Positions 34,804-45,251 of a stretch of DNA of 64,000 nucleotides are shown piece after piece. Position 1 is the stretch's first letter. Every line of letters begins with the position of its first letter. The notes under the pieces were generated by a model. That model did not search any database. It worked only from the letters and a program-made list of their open reading frames with translations, and was not told the origin of the DNA. The stretch is taken from NCBI GenBank assembly GCA_002049455.2, contig KV918904.1:122196-186195 (forward strand), in the 5' to 3' direction. The DNA is from Porphyra umbilicalis (taxonomy: Eukaryota; Rhodophyta; Bangiophyceae; Bangiales; Bangiaceae). A program made the translations under genes and the position numbers.

Positions 34804-36122
34804 GGCGGCGGGGGGTGGCGGGGGCGGGAGCGCCGCGCACGCGCCGCGCGCAGAGGCGGGGGGGCGACCGGGGGGTGGGGGGGGGAAGGGGCGCCTGCAC
34901 GCGAGCGTGCCGCGGCGTGTGTGGGCGCCGTACCGGGCCAAAGCCGCGTCGTCGGTCTCGGACGGGGCACGTCGCGGGAGGGGGGGGGCCGCCGCGCGGC
35001 GGCGCCCCGCGGCCGACAGGGGGCCTTTTTGAGGCTCTCACCCCCGCGGGGTGCGTCCGCCCGCCCACGCGGCGGGGGGCCCGACGCGGCGCGCCGGCGG
35101 GGGCGGTTGCGCGGCGGCGCGGACCCCAGGCGCGCCCCAGCGGGGGGCGGGGGCGCCCTGCTGCGCCGCGGCTGCGCGGCCGACACTACAGCAGGGCTGC
35201 CAGACGCCGCGCGCCCGCGGGCGGGCGGCGTGGCGCCGCGCCTCGTGGGGGTCTGTTAGCAGGCGAATGGCGACAGGGATGCGGCGACGGCTCCCCCGGG
35301 CGCCCGCCGTGGCGCTCGCGGTGGCCGCATCCGCCTTCCCCCCCCCCCCCTACAAAGCCATGGCAAATGGAGGCACAGATCCCGGGGCTCGCCCTCGCCT
35401 GACTGTCCCGCTGCCGCCTCCTCCCTAGAGAAGGAGAGAGGAGAGGAGCCGCACCGGCACCCCCAAACGTGTCTCCTCCACATGCACGGGCGGGCGGGGG
35501 GCCTGCACGGGCGGGCGGGGGGCCTCGAGAGGCCCCACACCCCCACCGCGAACGCGACGGCCGCCCGCGGGGGCGCGGGGCGACTCTGGCGAGGCGTCCC
35601 CAGCGGTGCGCACCGCTTTGCCCGCGGTCGACAGGTCAGACGTCAAACGGTCAGCGCGCGTCGGTGTGGGCTCCGTGGCGATGGACCATTGGCCTACCCG
35701 ACGTGTAGATGAAACGGCAACGGGGCTTCCCTTGGCTTGCACAGAGTAAGTCATGTACTGTGAACGCCACTGCAAACGCCCGGGCGTCGTACTTGTGGTG
35801 GCAGCGCCGCACTGGACCGCCTGCGCCGGCCAGCAACGGGTGCGGTGTGACGCCCGCCCGTGTCGTACAGTGCGCGTACCGCGTACCGTGCGTGGGGCTC
35901 TCCCGCCGTCGTAGCCGGGGCCGGCTCCTCCACCCCCCCCCCCGCCCCGCCCCGCCCCGCCCCGCCCCGCCCCACCCGTCCTCACTCAGCCAGCCCCCCC
36001 CCCCGCGTCACGTCCCCGCCCCCCCTCGCCCTCCCCCCCAGCGGCGGCCACGCCACCCGCGTCGGTGGTGGGGTGACCCACCTCCGCGGCGCGCGGGCGC
36101 CGCGGCGCCCCGCGGGCGCGCC
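34804..36122. other. GC-rich spacer between hydrolase B and kinase
   Basis: The upstream regions of the two divergent genes lie here. At 35,926-36,010 there are CCCCGCCCCG-type repeats and C runs. Long frames exist in every register but have no domain. Confidence 0.4.
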
Positions 36123-38673
36123 ATGGTCCGCGACGCCGCCCGCGCAGCGGCCGTCACGCGGCCGCCGCCGGTCGCGCGGCCGCCGCGCGGCCGCGGCCGC
36201 GGCAGAGGCGGCGGCGGCGGCGGCGGCGGCGCCGCCGCCGCCGCGACGGGCGGCGCGCCGCCGTCGCCAGTGCCGGGCGCCGCCTGGCGCCCGTTTCTCG
36301 ACTGGTGGGTGGACGGCGGTTCGCCGCCGCCGGGGCGCGCGGGGGGGCGCGCGGGGGGCGACGCGGCGTCGCCCCGGTCGGCGGCGGGGCGCGGCTCCCC
36401 TGGGGCCACCCGCGGCCCCGCTGCGGCGCGCCCGTTTTCGTCGCCCTCTGCCGCCGCTGCTGCGCCCGCCGGCGCTGCCGTCCCCGCTGCTGCGGATGGC
36501 CCCGTCGCTGGCGTTTTTCTCGACGCTGATGTTGTCCCGGCCGCCGCCCTTGTCCCCGCCGCTGCTGATGTCCCCGCCGCTTCCGTCGGCCCCGCCGCTT
36601 CCGTCGGCCCCGCCGCTTCCGTCGGCCCCGCCGCTTCCGTCGGCCCCGCCGCTTCTGTCGGCCCCGTCGCTTCCGTCGGCCCCGTCGCTGCCACCGGCCT
36701 CGCCGCTTCTGACGGCCCCGCCGCTTCTGGCGGCCCCGTCGCTGACGCCGTCCCCGCCGCTGCCGCTGGCCCCGCCGCTGCCGTCGGCCTCGCTGGTGCC
36801 ACCGCCCCCGCCGCTGCCGTCCCCCCTACCAACGACCCTGTCCCCGTCACTGCGGTCAATGGCCCCCCACCTGGCTCCCCCCCCCCCCCCCTGTGCCGTC
36901 GCCGCCGCCGCCCGCCGCCACGCAGACGCTGCCCCCCTCCGTGTGGGTCACCCCCTCCCCCGGCGCCGCCGGTCAGACGGGCGCCCCCCCCTCCTCCCCC
37001 GCCACGCCCGCCCGCGTAGCGGCGGGCTCCCCCGTGCGGCGGGGGCGCCCGCCGGGCTCCCCGTCGGCTGCCTCTCGCACCCGCTCCCCGTCGGGCGCCG
37101 CCCCCGCTCCGCCGCCGACAGGCGGTGGAAGCGGCGGCGGCGGCGGCGGTGACCATGGCGACGGCGTCGGCCAGCGCGGCGCGCGGGCGGGCAACGTCGA
37201 GGGCAGGGACGTGCGCGGTCGGCGCTCCCCGTCGACGGTGCCCCAATCCCCGCCGCCACCGCCACCGCCACCGCCACCGCCGTCGCCGCCGCCGGTGGGC
37301 GGCGCGGCGCCGACCGACGGTGTCTCACCGTCCGCGGCCACTGTCGCGGCGACCGCCGCCTCTGACGTCTCCGGCGCGGCGTCGTCGGCGGCCGCGGGTG
37401 GGGACGCGGCGGCGGTGGCGGCCGCCGGCTTGGCCACTGACAAGGGCGAACCCGCGTCGAGCGGCAATGGCGGCTTTGACGGCGGCGACAGCGACGGCGA
37501 CGGCGACGATGACGGCGACGGCGTCGACGGAAACGGCGGCCACAGCAACGGCGGCGGCCACGGCCACGCCCACAGCGACGGCGGCACTGGTAGCGACGGT
37601 GGGACGCTCGATGCGGGCACCGCCGCCCTGCGCCGCCGCCTCGCCGAGGCGGAACACCAAGTCGCGTGCCTCGCCACCGAAGTCGCGTGCCTCCGCGCCG
37701 ACCCCCCCCGCTGGCGCGTCCACGGCCGCTCCGCCGTGCCCGTCGCCCGCACGGGCGTGGAAGACGTGGCGGCGGTCGACCCGCTAGCCGTGGCGTTTGC
37801 CGACTTGGCGTTTGAGAGCGGCCGCGGCGCGGCGCTCGGCGGCGGCACGACCGCCACGGTCATGCGCGCGTCGTGGCACGGCGTGGGGGTGGCCGTCAAG
37901 CGCACGCGCCCCGCGGCGGCGATTGCCGACGCGGCCGCCGCGGAGCGGGCCGAGGGGGATTTTTGGGCGGAGCTCGCCGCACACCGGCGGCTGCGCCACC
38001 CGCACATTGTCGCGCTGCTCGGCGCGGCGGTTGCGGCGGGCGCGCCCCGCTGCTTGGTGTTTGAGCGCCTCGACGGGGGGCGCCTGGACGTGGCGGTGGT
38101 CGCGCGGAGCGGCATGACGGGTGTTTTTGCCGTCGCCGCGGGCGTCGCGTCGGCCATGGCGTACGCGCACGCGCAGGGGGTGCTCCACCGGGATCTCAAA
38201 CCGTCCAACGTGCTGCTGGCGGCGGGGGGGGCCAAGGCGGGGGGGGGGGGGGGGGCGCCTGGGTCCCCAAAGTGGCCGACTGGGGGTTGGCCGCGCCAGC
38301 AGGCGCGGGCGCCGGCACGCTCACGGGGGAGACGGGCACGTACCTGTGGATGGCCCCCGAAGTGATCCGCTCCGAACCGTACGGGTGCCCCGCCGACGTG
38401 TGGTCGTTTGGCATCCTCCTCTGGGCGCTCGTCGCGGGGAGCGACCAGCCGTATGGCTACTTGACGCCCATACAAGCGGCGATGGGCGTCAGCCGCCGCG
38501 GCCACCGGCCGACCATGCCCTCCTCCGCGCCGCCGGGCGTTGCGGAGCTCATCCGTGCGTGCTGGGCGGGCGACGCAGGGGAGCGGCCCCCGTTTTCGGC
38601 GGTCGTTGTGACGCTCGCGCGGCTGGCGGCGGAGGAGCCCAAGCCGACCAAGAGCCGCATGTGGGGGTGGTAG
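36123..38673 (+). CDS. TKL-like protein kinase with Pro/Ala-rich N-terminus
   Basis: A Ser/Thr kinase of tyrosine-kinase-like type is predicted. The kinase domain has the Gly-rich loop LGGGTTATV (about 37,835), the ATP lysine in VAVKR (about 37,891), HRDLKPSN (38,185-38,208), DWG for DFG (38,278) and APE (38,352), and the CWAGDAGERPPF block near the C-terminus. HRDLKPSN favours the TKL group. The N-terminal 500 or so residues are low complexity: Arg/Gly repeats, an 18-bp PAASVG repeat, poly-Pro. Two frame breaks lie in homopolymers, C15 at about 36,877-36,891 and G17 at about 38,239-38,255. One added base in each gives an 850-residue protein with length divisible by three. The start ATG at 36,123 is one choice; the frame is open upstream. 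Substrate and pathway are unknown. Confidence 0.75.
36574..36690 (+). repeat. 18-bp coding repeat (PAASVG)
   Basis: Six units of about 18 bp, CCCGCCGCTTCCGTCGGC, encode Pro-Ala-Ala-Ser-Val-Gly repeats inside the kinase N-terminus. Degenerate units continue to about 36,800. Confidence 0.85.
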
Positions 38674-39884
38674 CAGCCGCCTGCACGGGGCCCCTAGAGA
38701 ACGATGGGGTCGCCCGGTCGCGCGTGTGATGCAAAACGCTGAATGAGAGGGGTACTGGGGTGCCGACGGTTTCGAGGACGCTGGCGTATCCATTTTGACC
38801 CGAGCGCAGCGACCCAATCATCGTAGGCGGCACTTGGGCATTGCGCAACGACACAGCCGTGGTGATGCCGACCCGGCTACCCCTGGTTCGACGCCTGTGC
38901 CAGCATGGTTTGAGCCACTCGCTTCACGTCCCATCGCAAGGGCGCCAATACGCACATTTGGCATGTTGGTCTATCATCGTGTCCATCTGCTGCCGCATGG
39001 ACCAGTTGGGTCACTTGTTCTGGCGGCGGCTGCGTCGAGTCCGCATCCAGGGCGAAACGAAGACGACACATCTCGACACTACTGTACTGACCATGCCTTA
39101 CACGTCGGACACGCTGGCTTGTTGTCTGTCATTCTTACTGTATTGCAGTCTTCTCAATTCTGGCCGATCAGAGCAAGGACAACCTGCAGTCCTCACAACT
39201 GCTGATTGGCTATTAAAACATGCCCTCAACGTTTCTCGGCTGAACCGCTGCAGTAGTATGATTGGACGAGCATAGACACCACCGCGTCTGCAAAAGACGC
39301 TGTCGCACCGAGTCTCGCCATCCGCATGCCGTTGACACGCCGATCTACCCCTCGGGCGATGCAGAGTGCGAGCAGCGGCGGAATCCCTTTGAATGAGCGC
39401 ATTGAGCAAGAGGCACAACCCTACTCGGCCACCGGGCAGCGTGGTGTGCGTGCATCGGGCGCGCGGTGATTCACTTGCATTTTGCAACCGGTGGGCGACG
39501 TGGAAGAACCACAGTGCCGCCTTGCAGCGCCAGGCACCCCCTCTGTGCGATGGTGCCATGTGGGGGTCTGGGGTGCGGATTGTGCAGCAGAGTTGATCCA
39601 GCTGCCAGCAGCCGGGGTGTTCCTCCGCTGCACCTCCGTTTCTTCATCGATCTCTGCTGCCATCGATGATACTGCCCGCCGACCGTCGGAAGCGGGGCCC
39701 CTAACCGCGTCATTATCTTGTTTGCTCATCGGCGTCTCTTCCGTCCCGGCCCGCATCACCCACACAGCCTTCCACCACTGCGCGACCTCTTGCCGCGGTG
39801 CCACTCTCGCCCCCTTTCCCGTATCCTCCCCACACACTGCTGGCTCTTTCCTCCCTCCCCCTCCTCTCCTCTACAACATCCACG
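38674..39884. other. Spacer upstream of transaldolase
   Basis: AT-richer DNA with a half copy of a palindromic element (39,140-39,209). The last ~100 bp before the transaldolase ATG are a pyrimidine-rich leader. No gene is seen. Confidence 0.45.
39140..39209 (+). repeat. Half copy of the 6.7-kb palindromic element
   Basis: About 60 of 70 positions match 6,734-6,803, starting GTATTGCAGTCTT and ending CTGATTGG. The second arm is missing, so this is a truncated relic or a different deletion derivative. Confidence 0.7.
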
Positions 39885-40994
39885 ATGGCAGCCTTTGTCG
39901 TCTCTCCCGGCGCCGCCCGCCTGAGCGCCCGCGCCCCCACCGCCGTACAGCGGGCGGCCAGCCGCCGGTGTGCCGCCGCCGCCGCGCGCCGCCCCGCGGC
40001 CCTGCGCATGGGCGCGGACGGCCCGTCGCAGCTCGAGCAGCTTGCCCAGTGGACGACGGTCGTGGCCGACACGGGCGACGTGCAGACCATCAAGCGCCTG
40101 AGCGGCGAGCTGACGGACGCAACGACCAACCCGTCGCTCGTCGCGGCCGCCGCCGAGATGGAGGAGTACTCGGGCTACGTGGACGACGCGGTTGCGTTTG
40201 GGAAGAAGCACGGCGGCAGCTCGGAGGAGGTGCTGGAGCTCGTACGTGACAAGCTGTTCGTCACCTTTGGGTCGGAGATCCTCAAGCACCTCAAGCCCGA
40301 GGGCGTCGTGTCGACCGAAGTCGATGCGCGCCTGTCGTTTGACGCGCAAGCCTCGATCGGCAAGGGCGAGCAGCTCATCAAGATGTACGAGGACATTGGC
40401 GTGCCCAAGGAGCGGGTGCTGATCAAACTCGCGTCGACGTGGGAGGGCATGGAGGCCTGCCGGGAGCTCCAGTCCAAGGGCATTAACTGCAACATGACGC
40501 TCATGTTTTGCGCGGCCCAAGGCGCCGCGGCGGCCGACGCTAATGCCTTTCTCGTATCGCCGTTTGTGGGCCGCATCCTCGATTGGCACAAGGCCGCGCG
40601 GGGGGTCGACTCGATCCCGGCCGCCGAGGACCCGGGCGTGCTCTCCGTCCGCGACATTTACCACTCGTACAAGTGCCACGGCGCCAAGACGGTGGTCATG
40701 GGCGCGTCGTTCCGTAACAAGGAGGAGATCCTGGAGCTGGCCGGCTGCGACCGCCTGACCATTTCGCCCAAACTCCTCGACGCCCTCGCCGAGTCGCACG
40801 ATCCGATTGAGCGCCGCCTGACGCAGCTGTCGTCGGACCAGTGTGGGATTGACGACTGGCATCCGACTGAGAAGGAGTTCCGGTGGGCCCTCAACGAAGA
40901 CGCGTGCGCGACGGAGAAGCTGGCCGAGGGCATCCGGGGGTTCACAAAGGCCCTGGTCGGGCTGGACAAGAAACTGTCTGACATGTTGCTCTGA
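39885..40994 (+). CDS. TAL: Transaldolase, plastid-targeted
   Basis: A 369-residue class I transaldolase. It moves a dihydroxyacetone unit between sugar phosphates (sedoheptulose-7-P plus glyceraldehyde-3-P to erythrose-4-P plus fructose-6-P) in the pentose phosphate network. Family motifs are TDATTNPSL near residue 85 and VLIKLASTWEG with the Schiff-base lysine at about residue 181. NCNMTLMF and VSPFVGRILDW follow. The first 45 or so residues (MAAFVVSPGAARLSARAPTA and on) are rich in Ala, Arg and Ser with few acidic residues, as in a transit peptide; the mature enzyme starts near MGADGPSQL. The ATG at 39,885 was chosen over the frame's first ATG at 39,798 because it follows a pyrimidine-rich leader and opens the transit peptide. 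The gene is uninterrupted. Confidence 0.95.
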   Translation: MAAFVVSPGAARLSARAPTAVQRAASRRCAAAAARRPAALRMGADGPSQLEQLAQWTTVVADTGDVQTIKRLSGELTDATTNPSLVAAAAEMEEYSGYVDDAVAFGKKHGGSSEEVLELVRDKLFVTFGSEILKHLKPEGVVSTEVDARLSFDAQASIGKGEQLIKMYEDIGVPKERVLIKLASTWEGMEACRELQSKGINCNMTLMFCAAQGAAAADANAFLVSPFVGRILDWHKAARGVDSIPAAEDPGVLSVRDIYHSYKCHGAKTVVMGASFRNKEEILELAGCDRLTISPKLLDALAESHDPIERRLTQLSSDQCGIDDWHPTEKEFRWALNEDACATEKLAEGIRGFTKALVGLDKKLSDMLL

Positions 40995-41005
40995 TGGGGG
41001 TGCTC

Positions 41006-41091
41006 GACTGTGGCCAGTGTGATGTGTGTTGGGGGGGGCGAGCAGCCCGACTGTGGCCAGTGTGATGTGTGTTGGGGGGGGCGAACAGCCC
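41006..41091. repeat. 43-bp direct tandem duplication
   Basis: Two nearly identical 43-bp units begin GACTGTGGCCAGTGTGATGT at 41,006 and 41,049, immediately after the transaldolase stop. They differ at GCGAGCAG versus GCGAACAG. They would lie in the 3' UTR. Confidence 0.9.
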
Positions 41092-42840
41092 GACTGATTG
41101 GGAGCTGGTGCATATGTGCGGGATGGGGGGCTCCTGGGGTGCCGGAACTCATGGGATGCGTGTAGAGTTTGCTTTTCTTTTGCTACCCAGTCCATTCACG
41201 GTCGCCTGCGTCTGTTTGTTCGTCGTTTTGTTGGGCGTGCGGCCTGGCAAAGGCGTTCTTCATTGTTCAATTTCTTCTCTCGACTTGTTCTGCATCCTCC
41301 CTTACCAACGTGAGTCTGCCAATTGTCCTCGCCAGCGTATGGGACACACGTGATGGAGTGCTCGTACTTGCACGCTGGCATGGGCGCGAGAGAGAAGGAG
41401 TGGAGCGAGTAAGTGTGGTGCCTGCGGTCACGGCAGCAGCCGAGGGGGTCTTGTCCGCGACGGCAGTTGCGTGTTCGTCCACTGCGTGGGTGGCCGACCA
41501 AAGAGACGTGGTTCCCGTTCCGTGTCGGCTGTGCCGTTGTTGCTATTTCATGCGCATGTGCCACTGTAAGGTGCGCTTCGAGCCACTGTGCTAGGTCGGC
41601 AGTGCCCATACCAGGTCATGCCGCCCCAGGAGCCACGCCTAGTTAAGGTGGCTCTTTTGGATTTGAAAAGCAAGATGCCATTACAGAAGTTGCCTGAAAG
41701 CGCCGCGATTCTGGTGTGGCCTCCAGTGGCTCTAGTCGACACTCTCGTGTCGGAGCGGCGATTTGGCAGCCCGTCTTGCTCGCCACCACGTCCGCCCATC
41801 GCCGGATCATCCCGCACCGTGCTCTTGATCGCTGTGCCGCCATCCTGCGGCCTCTCCTTTCGCCCATTTTGTTTCCAAGCACCTTGGGGGCCGGCCCTGG
41901 ACTTCAATAACTATATGGTAAAGGAGCATCTGCATAAAACCATGATGTGCGGTCAGCAGGACCGGACAACACCAGCTCTGCCGTCAACGAAAGCAGTCCA
42001 ATTACTCTGGGTTCTTTTGTTGATAGTCTTGGGTGGACCGTATGTTTTTGGCATCATCGTGATCAGCGCCCTGAGTTGAACCCAATGGTATGAAGAGAAC
42101 CCACCCGACCGCTATCGGCTCAGGCAGCAAACTGCATCTTCTTCGAACTGGGCTCGTCGGATGTCATCTCTTTCGCATGAGAGCCGAAGACAGATCAGAG
42201 ACCGGCCTTCACTGGGAGTCGACTCAAGGGCATCTCGCCTGTTCAGTAGGTGTCATGCGCTGATTGGCCCACATCCACTTCCGCAGGAAAAACTGAGGAC
42301 GTGGAAGCAGTAAGTGCGTTCTTTTCCAACCCCACTGCCGGCCACCGCAACCGCCAATAGAAAGCCGAAATTGTTGGACCAATCCAATCAGGTGGCTTCC
42401 TGGGCCCTGAAATCCAAAAGAGCCGCTGGAGGCGGTCTTAACTAGGCGTGGAGCCATGACATGGAGAAACACCGCGCGCGCAGACGCATCGTCTTAACAA
42501 AGTTTCGACGTCTCGAGCCCCGTCTGAAACACGAGAAAAAGAAGCGTAACTCCAAACAGCTTGCTTTCAATGCACCAGCAATTGCACTCGAACGCGCACA
42601 TTTGGGTACGAAATAGGTGGGAGGTCTCCAGCGCTCCGCCGAGCCGCTCGCTTCGTTGTGGAGCTTCCAAGAGGGGACCCCCGGCTGCTCGCGACTTGGC
42701 CTTGACCTGCTGCATCGACTCTTTCATCCACACTCCGTTGAACGTCAGTCGGTGCTCTCTACTTTTTCGTCTGTCTCCTTCGCCCTCGCTGCTTTCCCAG
42801 CTCCCTTTCCCTTTGGCGACACCCGCCACTGCCGCGCACC
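41092..42840. other. 1.7-kb spacer, no gene recognised
   Basis: Frames of up to about 160 codons (for example 41,588-42,079 plus) lack motifs. The last part before the deformylase ATG is pyrimidine-rich and probably carries its promoter and leader. Confidence 0.4.
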
Positions 42841-43618
42841 ATGTGCGCCGCCTTTGTGGCTGAGCTGTCCTCGGCCGCCGCTCTCGGCCGGGCCACGACG
42901 CGCCTGTCGGCGCGCTTGGCGTCCTCGTGCCAGCGCTCCTTCTCATCCACCCCCCGCCCCGCTCGCCGCCGGTCCCGCCTCCCCCCCGCCGCCGCCGGGC
43001 CCCCCCCCACACGGTTGTCATGGCGTCGGCGACCCCCCCCCCCAGGTGGCGGAGGAGGTCGACCCCGGCGCCGTGCCCGGCACGCACCTCCGCGTCGTGC
43101 GCTACCCGTCGCCCACCCTCCGCGCACCCAACGCAGAGGTGACGGCCTTTGACGCGGAGCTGGGGGCGCTCGCCAAGGGCATGTTCAAAGTCATGTACGC
43201 GGCCAATGGGGTCGGCCTCGCGGCGCCGCAAGTCGGCGCCAACGTGCGGATGATGGTGTGGAATCCAGACGGGGACGCCCGCAAGTGGTTGTCGGAAAAG
43301 GTGCTCGTCAACCCGCGGGTCGTTGGGTGGGGCAAGGACACGGCCGTCGATTCGGAGGGGTGCCTCTCCTTCCCGGGCATGAGCGGGCTCGTCCGGCGGG
43401 CAACGTCGGTCAAGGTGGTCGGCCAAAATCTCAAGGGCAAGGAGATTAAGATGAAGCTGAGTGGCTGGCAGGCGGTCATCTTTGCGCACGAGTACGACCA
43501 CCTGGACGGGGTGTTGTACGTGGACCGGCTGGAGGAGGGGGAGCGGGAGCGGGAGGAGGTGGCGGAGCGGCTCAAGGAGCTCGTGGCCGAGTACGAGGGG
43601 GATGACCCGGCGCTCTAG
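42841..43618 (+). CDS. PDF: Peptide deformylase, organelle-targeted
   Basis: Removes the N-formyl group from new organelle-made proteins. All three family motifs are present: GVGLAAPQ (43,208-43,231), EGCLS (43,355-43,369, metal-binding Cys) and HEYDH (43,487-43,501, two metal-binding His and the catalytic Glu). The N-terminus from MCAAFVAELS to about SSCQRSFSSTPRPARRR is Arg/Ser-rich, a typical presequence. The transit part and the enzyme part are in different frames. One missing base in the C9 run at about 43,000-43,008 and one in the C11 run at about 43,033-43,043 restore a single 259-residue frame (778 plus 2 nt is divisible by three), giving GPPPHTVVMASATPPPQVAE across the joints. An intron ending at the CCCCCAG is a less likely alternative. 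The gene is convergent with the uL6 gene 335 bp away. Confidence 0.9.
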
Positions 43619-43953
43619 CCGTGCCGTTGCGTGTTGCGATGGGGGGCAAGCATGCGGTGGCAGCAAGGGGCTCGCGTCCGTTTTCTTTTTTTGTTTCTTC
43701 TGTTGACTGCACTGCGAAAACGCAATTTTGCATCTATGCTGTGCCACTCACCTCTAGCAGCGGCGGGACAGCCTGTGCTGTACGCAGTCGTCGTCTTGCT
43801 TGCTCGTCTCATGTGCAACCCACAAGGAAGGCAGCGATTGCTAAAGGCTCTCAGGACTACGCCGCAGAGGCACGAGCCCACGGACAGTCCTCACCAAGAT
43901 AACAAACAGGCCAACCTCCAACCAGCCAGCACACCAATCCGCACCGGCCAGCC
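43619..43953. other. Short spacer between convergent genes
   Basis: 335 bp shared by the 3' ends of the deformylase and uL6 genes. I see no canonical AATAAA near either stop codon. Confidence 0.5.
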
Positions 43954-44696
43954 TCATGAGTCCTTTTTGCTCTCCTTCTTCCGCAGCGGCTCCCCCTCGT
44001 ATCGGATGCCCTTGTTCTTGTACGGATCCCGCGCGGCCGGCCGCAGCGCCCGCACCTTGGCCGCTGCCTGGTGCACCGCCTGGTAATCAATGCCCGCCAC
44101 CTGCAGCGCCTGCGGCCCGAGCACAATCAACCGCACGCCCGTGCGCTCGTCGACCGCCGGCAGCGTGTGCACGTTGCTATAGCCGATGCGGAGGACCACC
44201 ACCTCGGTGCCCGGCGGCGCGACCGCCGCCGGCCCCGCATCCGCTTCAACCACCTTCTTCTCCACCCGAAAGCCGGTGCCATCCAGCCGCAGCGTCAACG
44301 CGTGGCCGTCTGACACGCCCGACACGGCGGAGCAGACGAGGCTGGCGGTGCCGCCGGCGCCCCAGAGGAGCAGCTCCGCTTCCGCCCGCCGCCGTCCCGC
44401 CAGCGCGCGCACCGTCTGAACGCGCACGTCGTGGAGGGGGGTCACCGTCTCCCCGAGGGTGCCCGCCGCCCAGGCCGCGGTTTTGACTTCGGAGGCGGCG
44501 GGGTAGAAGAAGACGCCGACGCCGGGCTCGCCGGCTGCGACGGCGGGGGGAGGGGGGGGGTGGGAAGCCGCATGCGGGAGGTGGGGGGCGTCGCCCGCAT
44601 GGACGTGGGGTGGTGGAGGATGGAGCGCGCAAAGTACTGGGCGAGCTGCCGGGGGGAGATGGGGAGCAGGTGGAGGGGGCCGGCGGTCGTCGCCAT
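43954..44696 (-). CDS. Ribosomal protein uL6, mitochondrial type
   Basis: A large-subunit ribosomal protein that binds 23S-type rRNA near the factor-binding site. The C-terminal signature YKNKGIRYEGEPLRKKESKK matches bacterial-type uL6 (PYKGKGIRY..E...KEGK). Upstream, SAVSGVSDGHALTLRLDGTG and IGYSNVHTLP correspond to the GVxxG and GYSHP regions. The N-terminal 40 or so residues (MATTAGPLHLLPISPRQLAQ, then YFARS) look like a mitochondrial presequence. Red-algal plastids usually encode their own rpl6, so mitochondrion is preferred; plastid is possible. Presequence and body are in different frames. One extra base in the C9 run (44,552-44,560, on the plus strand G) gives 744 nt and 247 residues. 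The start ATG is at 44,696. The gene is divergent to the aspartokinase gene. Confidence 0.82.
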
Positions 44697-45251
44697 GGCA
44701 CGTGCGTGACGCAGGTGCGGAGCACGACGCTTTACGGGGCAGTAGGTGGGGGTGAAAGAGCCAAACAGAAGCGTACAAGTGGGGGGAGCGATAGGTAGAC
44801 AAGAGGGACCAGGTCGGCGGGAAGCGGCGGTACGACGTCGGTGTCCCACCCCGCGAAGCAGGCGATGATCCGACAACGGCGCCACCGCGACCAAGTCACA
44901 GGAGTTCCACGGGCAAGTTCTTCTCGGTTCTGGAAATTCGTGCCAACTCCAACTTTCAGAGTGTGTGTGGCCGTTCTGGATCGTGAACCGGTGAGATCGT
45001 GCCTCTCGTGCGAGCTTGTTTGATCGCCCCGTCGACCTCGTCTCTGCGGCCAAAGTGTGGCCCCTGCAACGGCGTTGCCCCCAGTCTTGACCGCGGCGCT
45101 GGGAAGGAAGGACTCGGGCGGCGGTCAACGTTCGGCGGTGGTGCCATCCACCGACTGGCGGTCTGCGCTGCCTCCCTCTGTCTCCCTCCCTCCCGATTGG
45201 ATTGCTGTTGCGCCTCTGCTTCCGGCCGCCTCCTCGCCTCTGTCGGCAGTG
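44697..45251. promoter_or_regulatory. Divergent intergenic region uL6 / aspartokinase
   Basis: 555 bp separate the two start codons and must contain both promoters and leaders. Around 45,160-45,210 it is rich in TCCCTCC. No TATA-like element stands out. Confidence 0.4.

Noticed and set aside
36973-38817. 614-codon minus-strand frame opposite the kinase
   Set aside because: It is a shadow of the kinase: Ala/Pro/Ser/Arg-rich, no motifs, while the plus strand has HRDLKPSN and APE.
43030-43045. Intron acceptor CCCCCCAG within the deformylase gene
   Set aside because: It would fit an acceptor, but two one-base additions in C runs give a continuous frame of correct length, matching the pattern in the other genes. 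It remains possible until RNA is seen.
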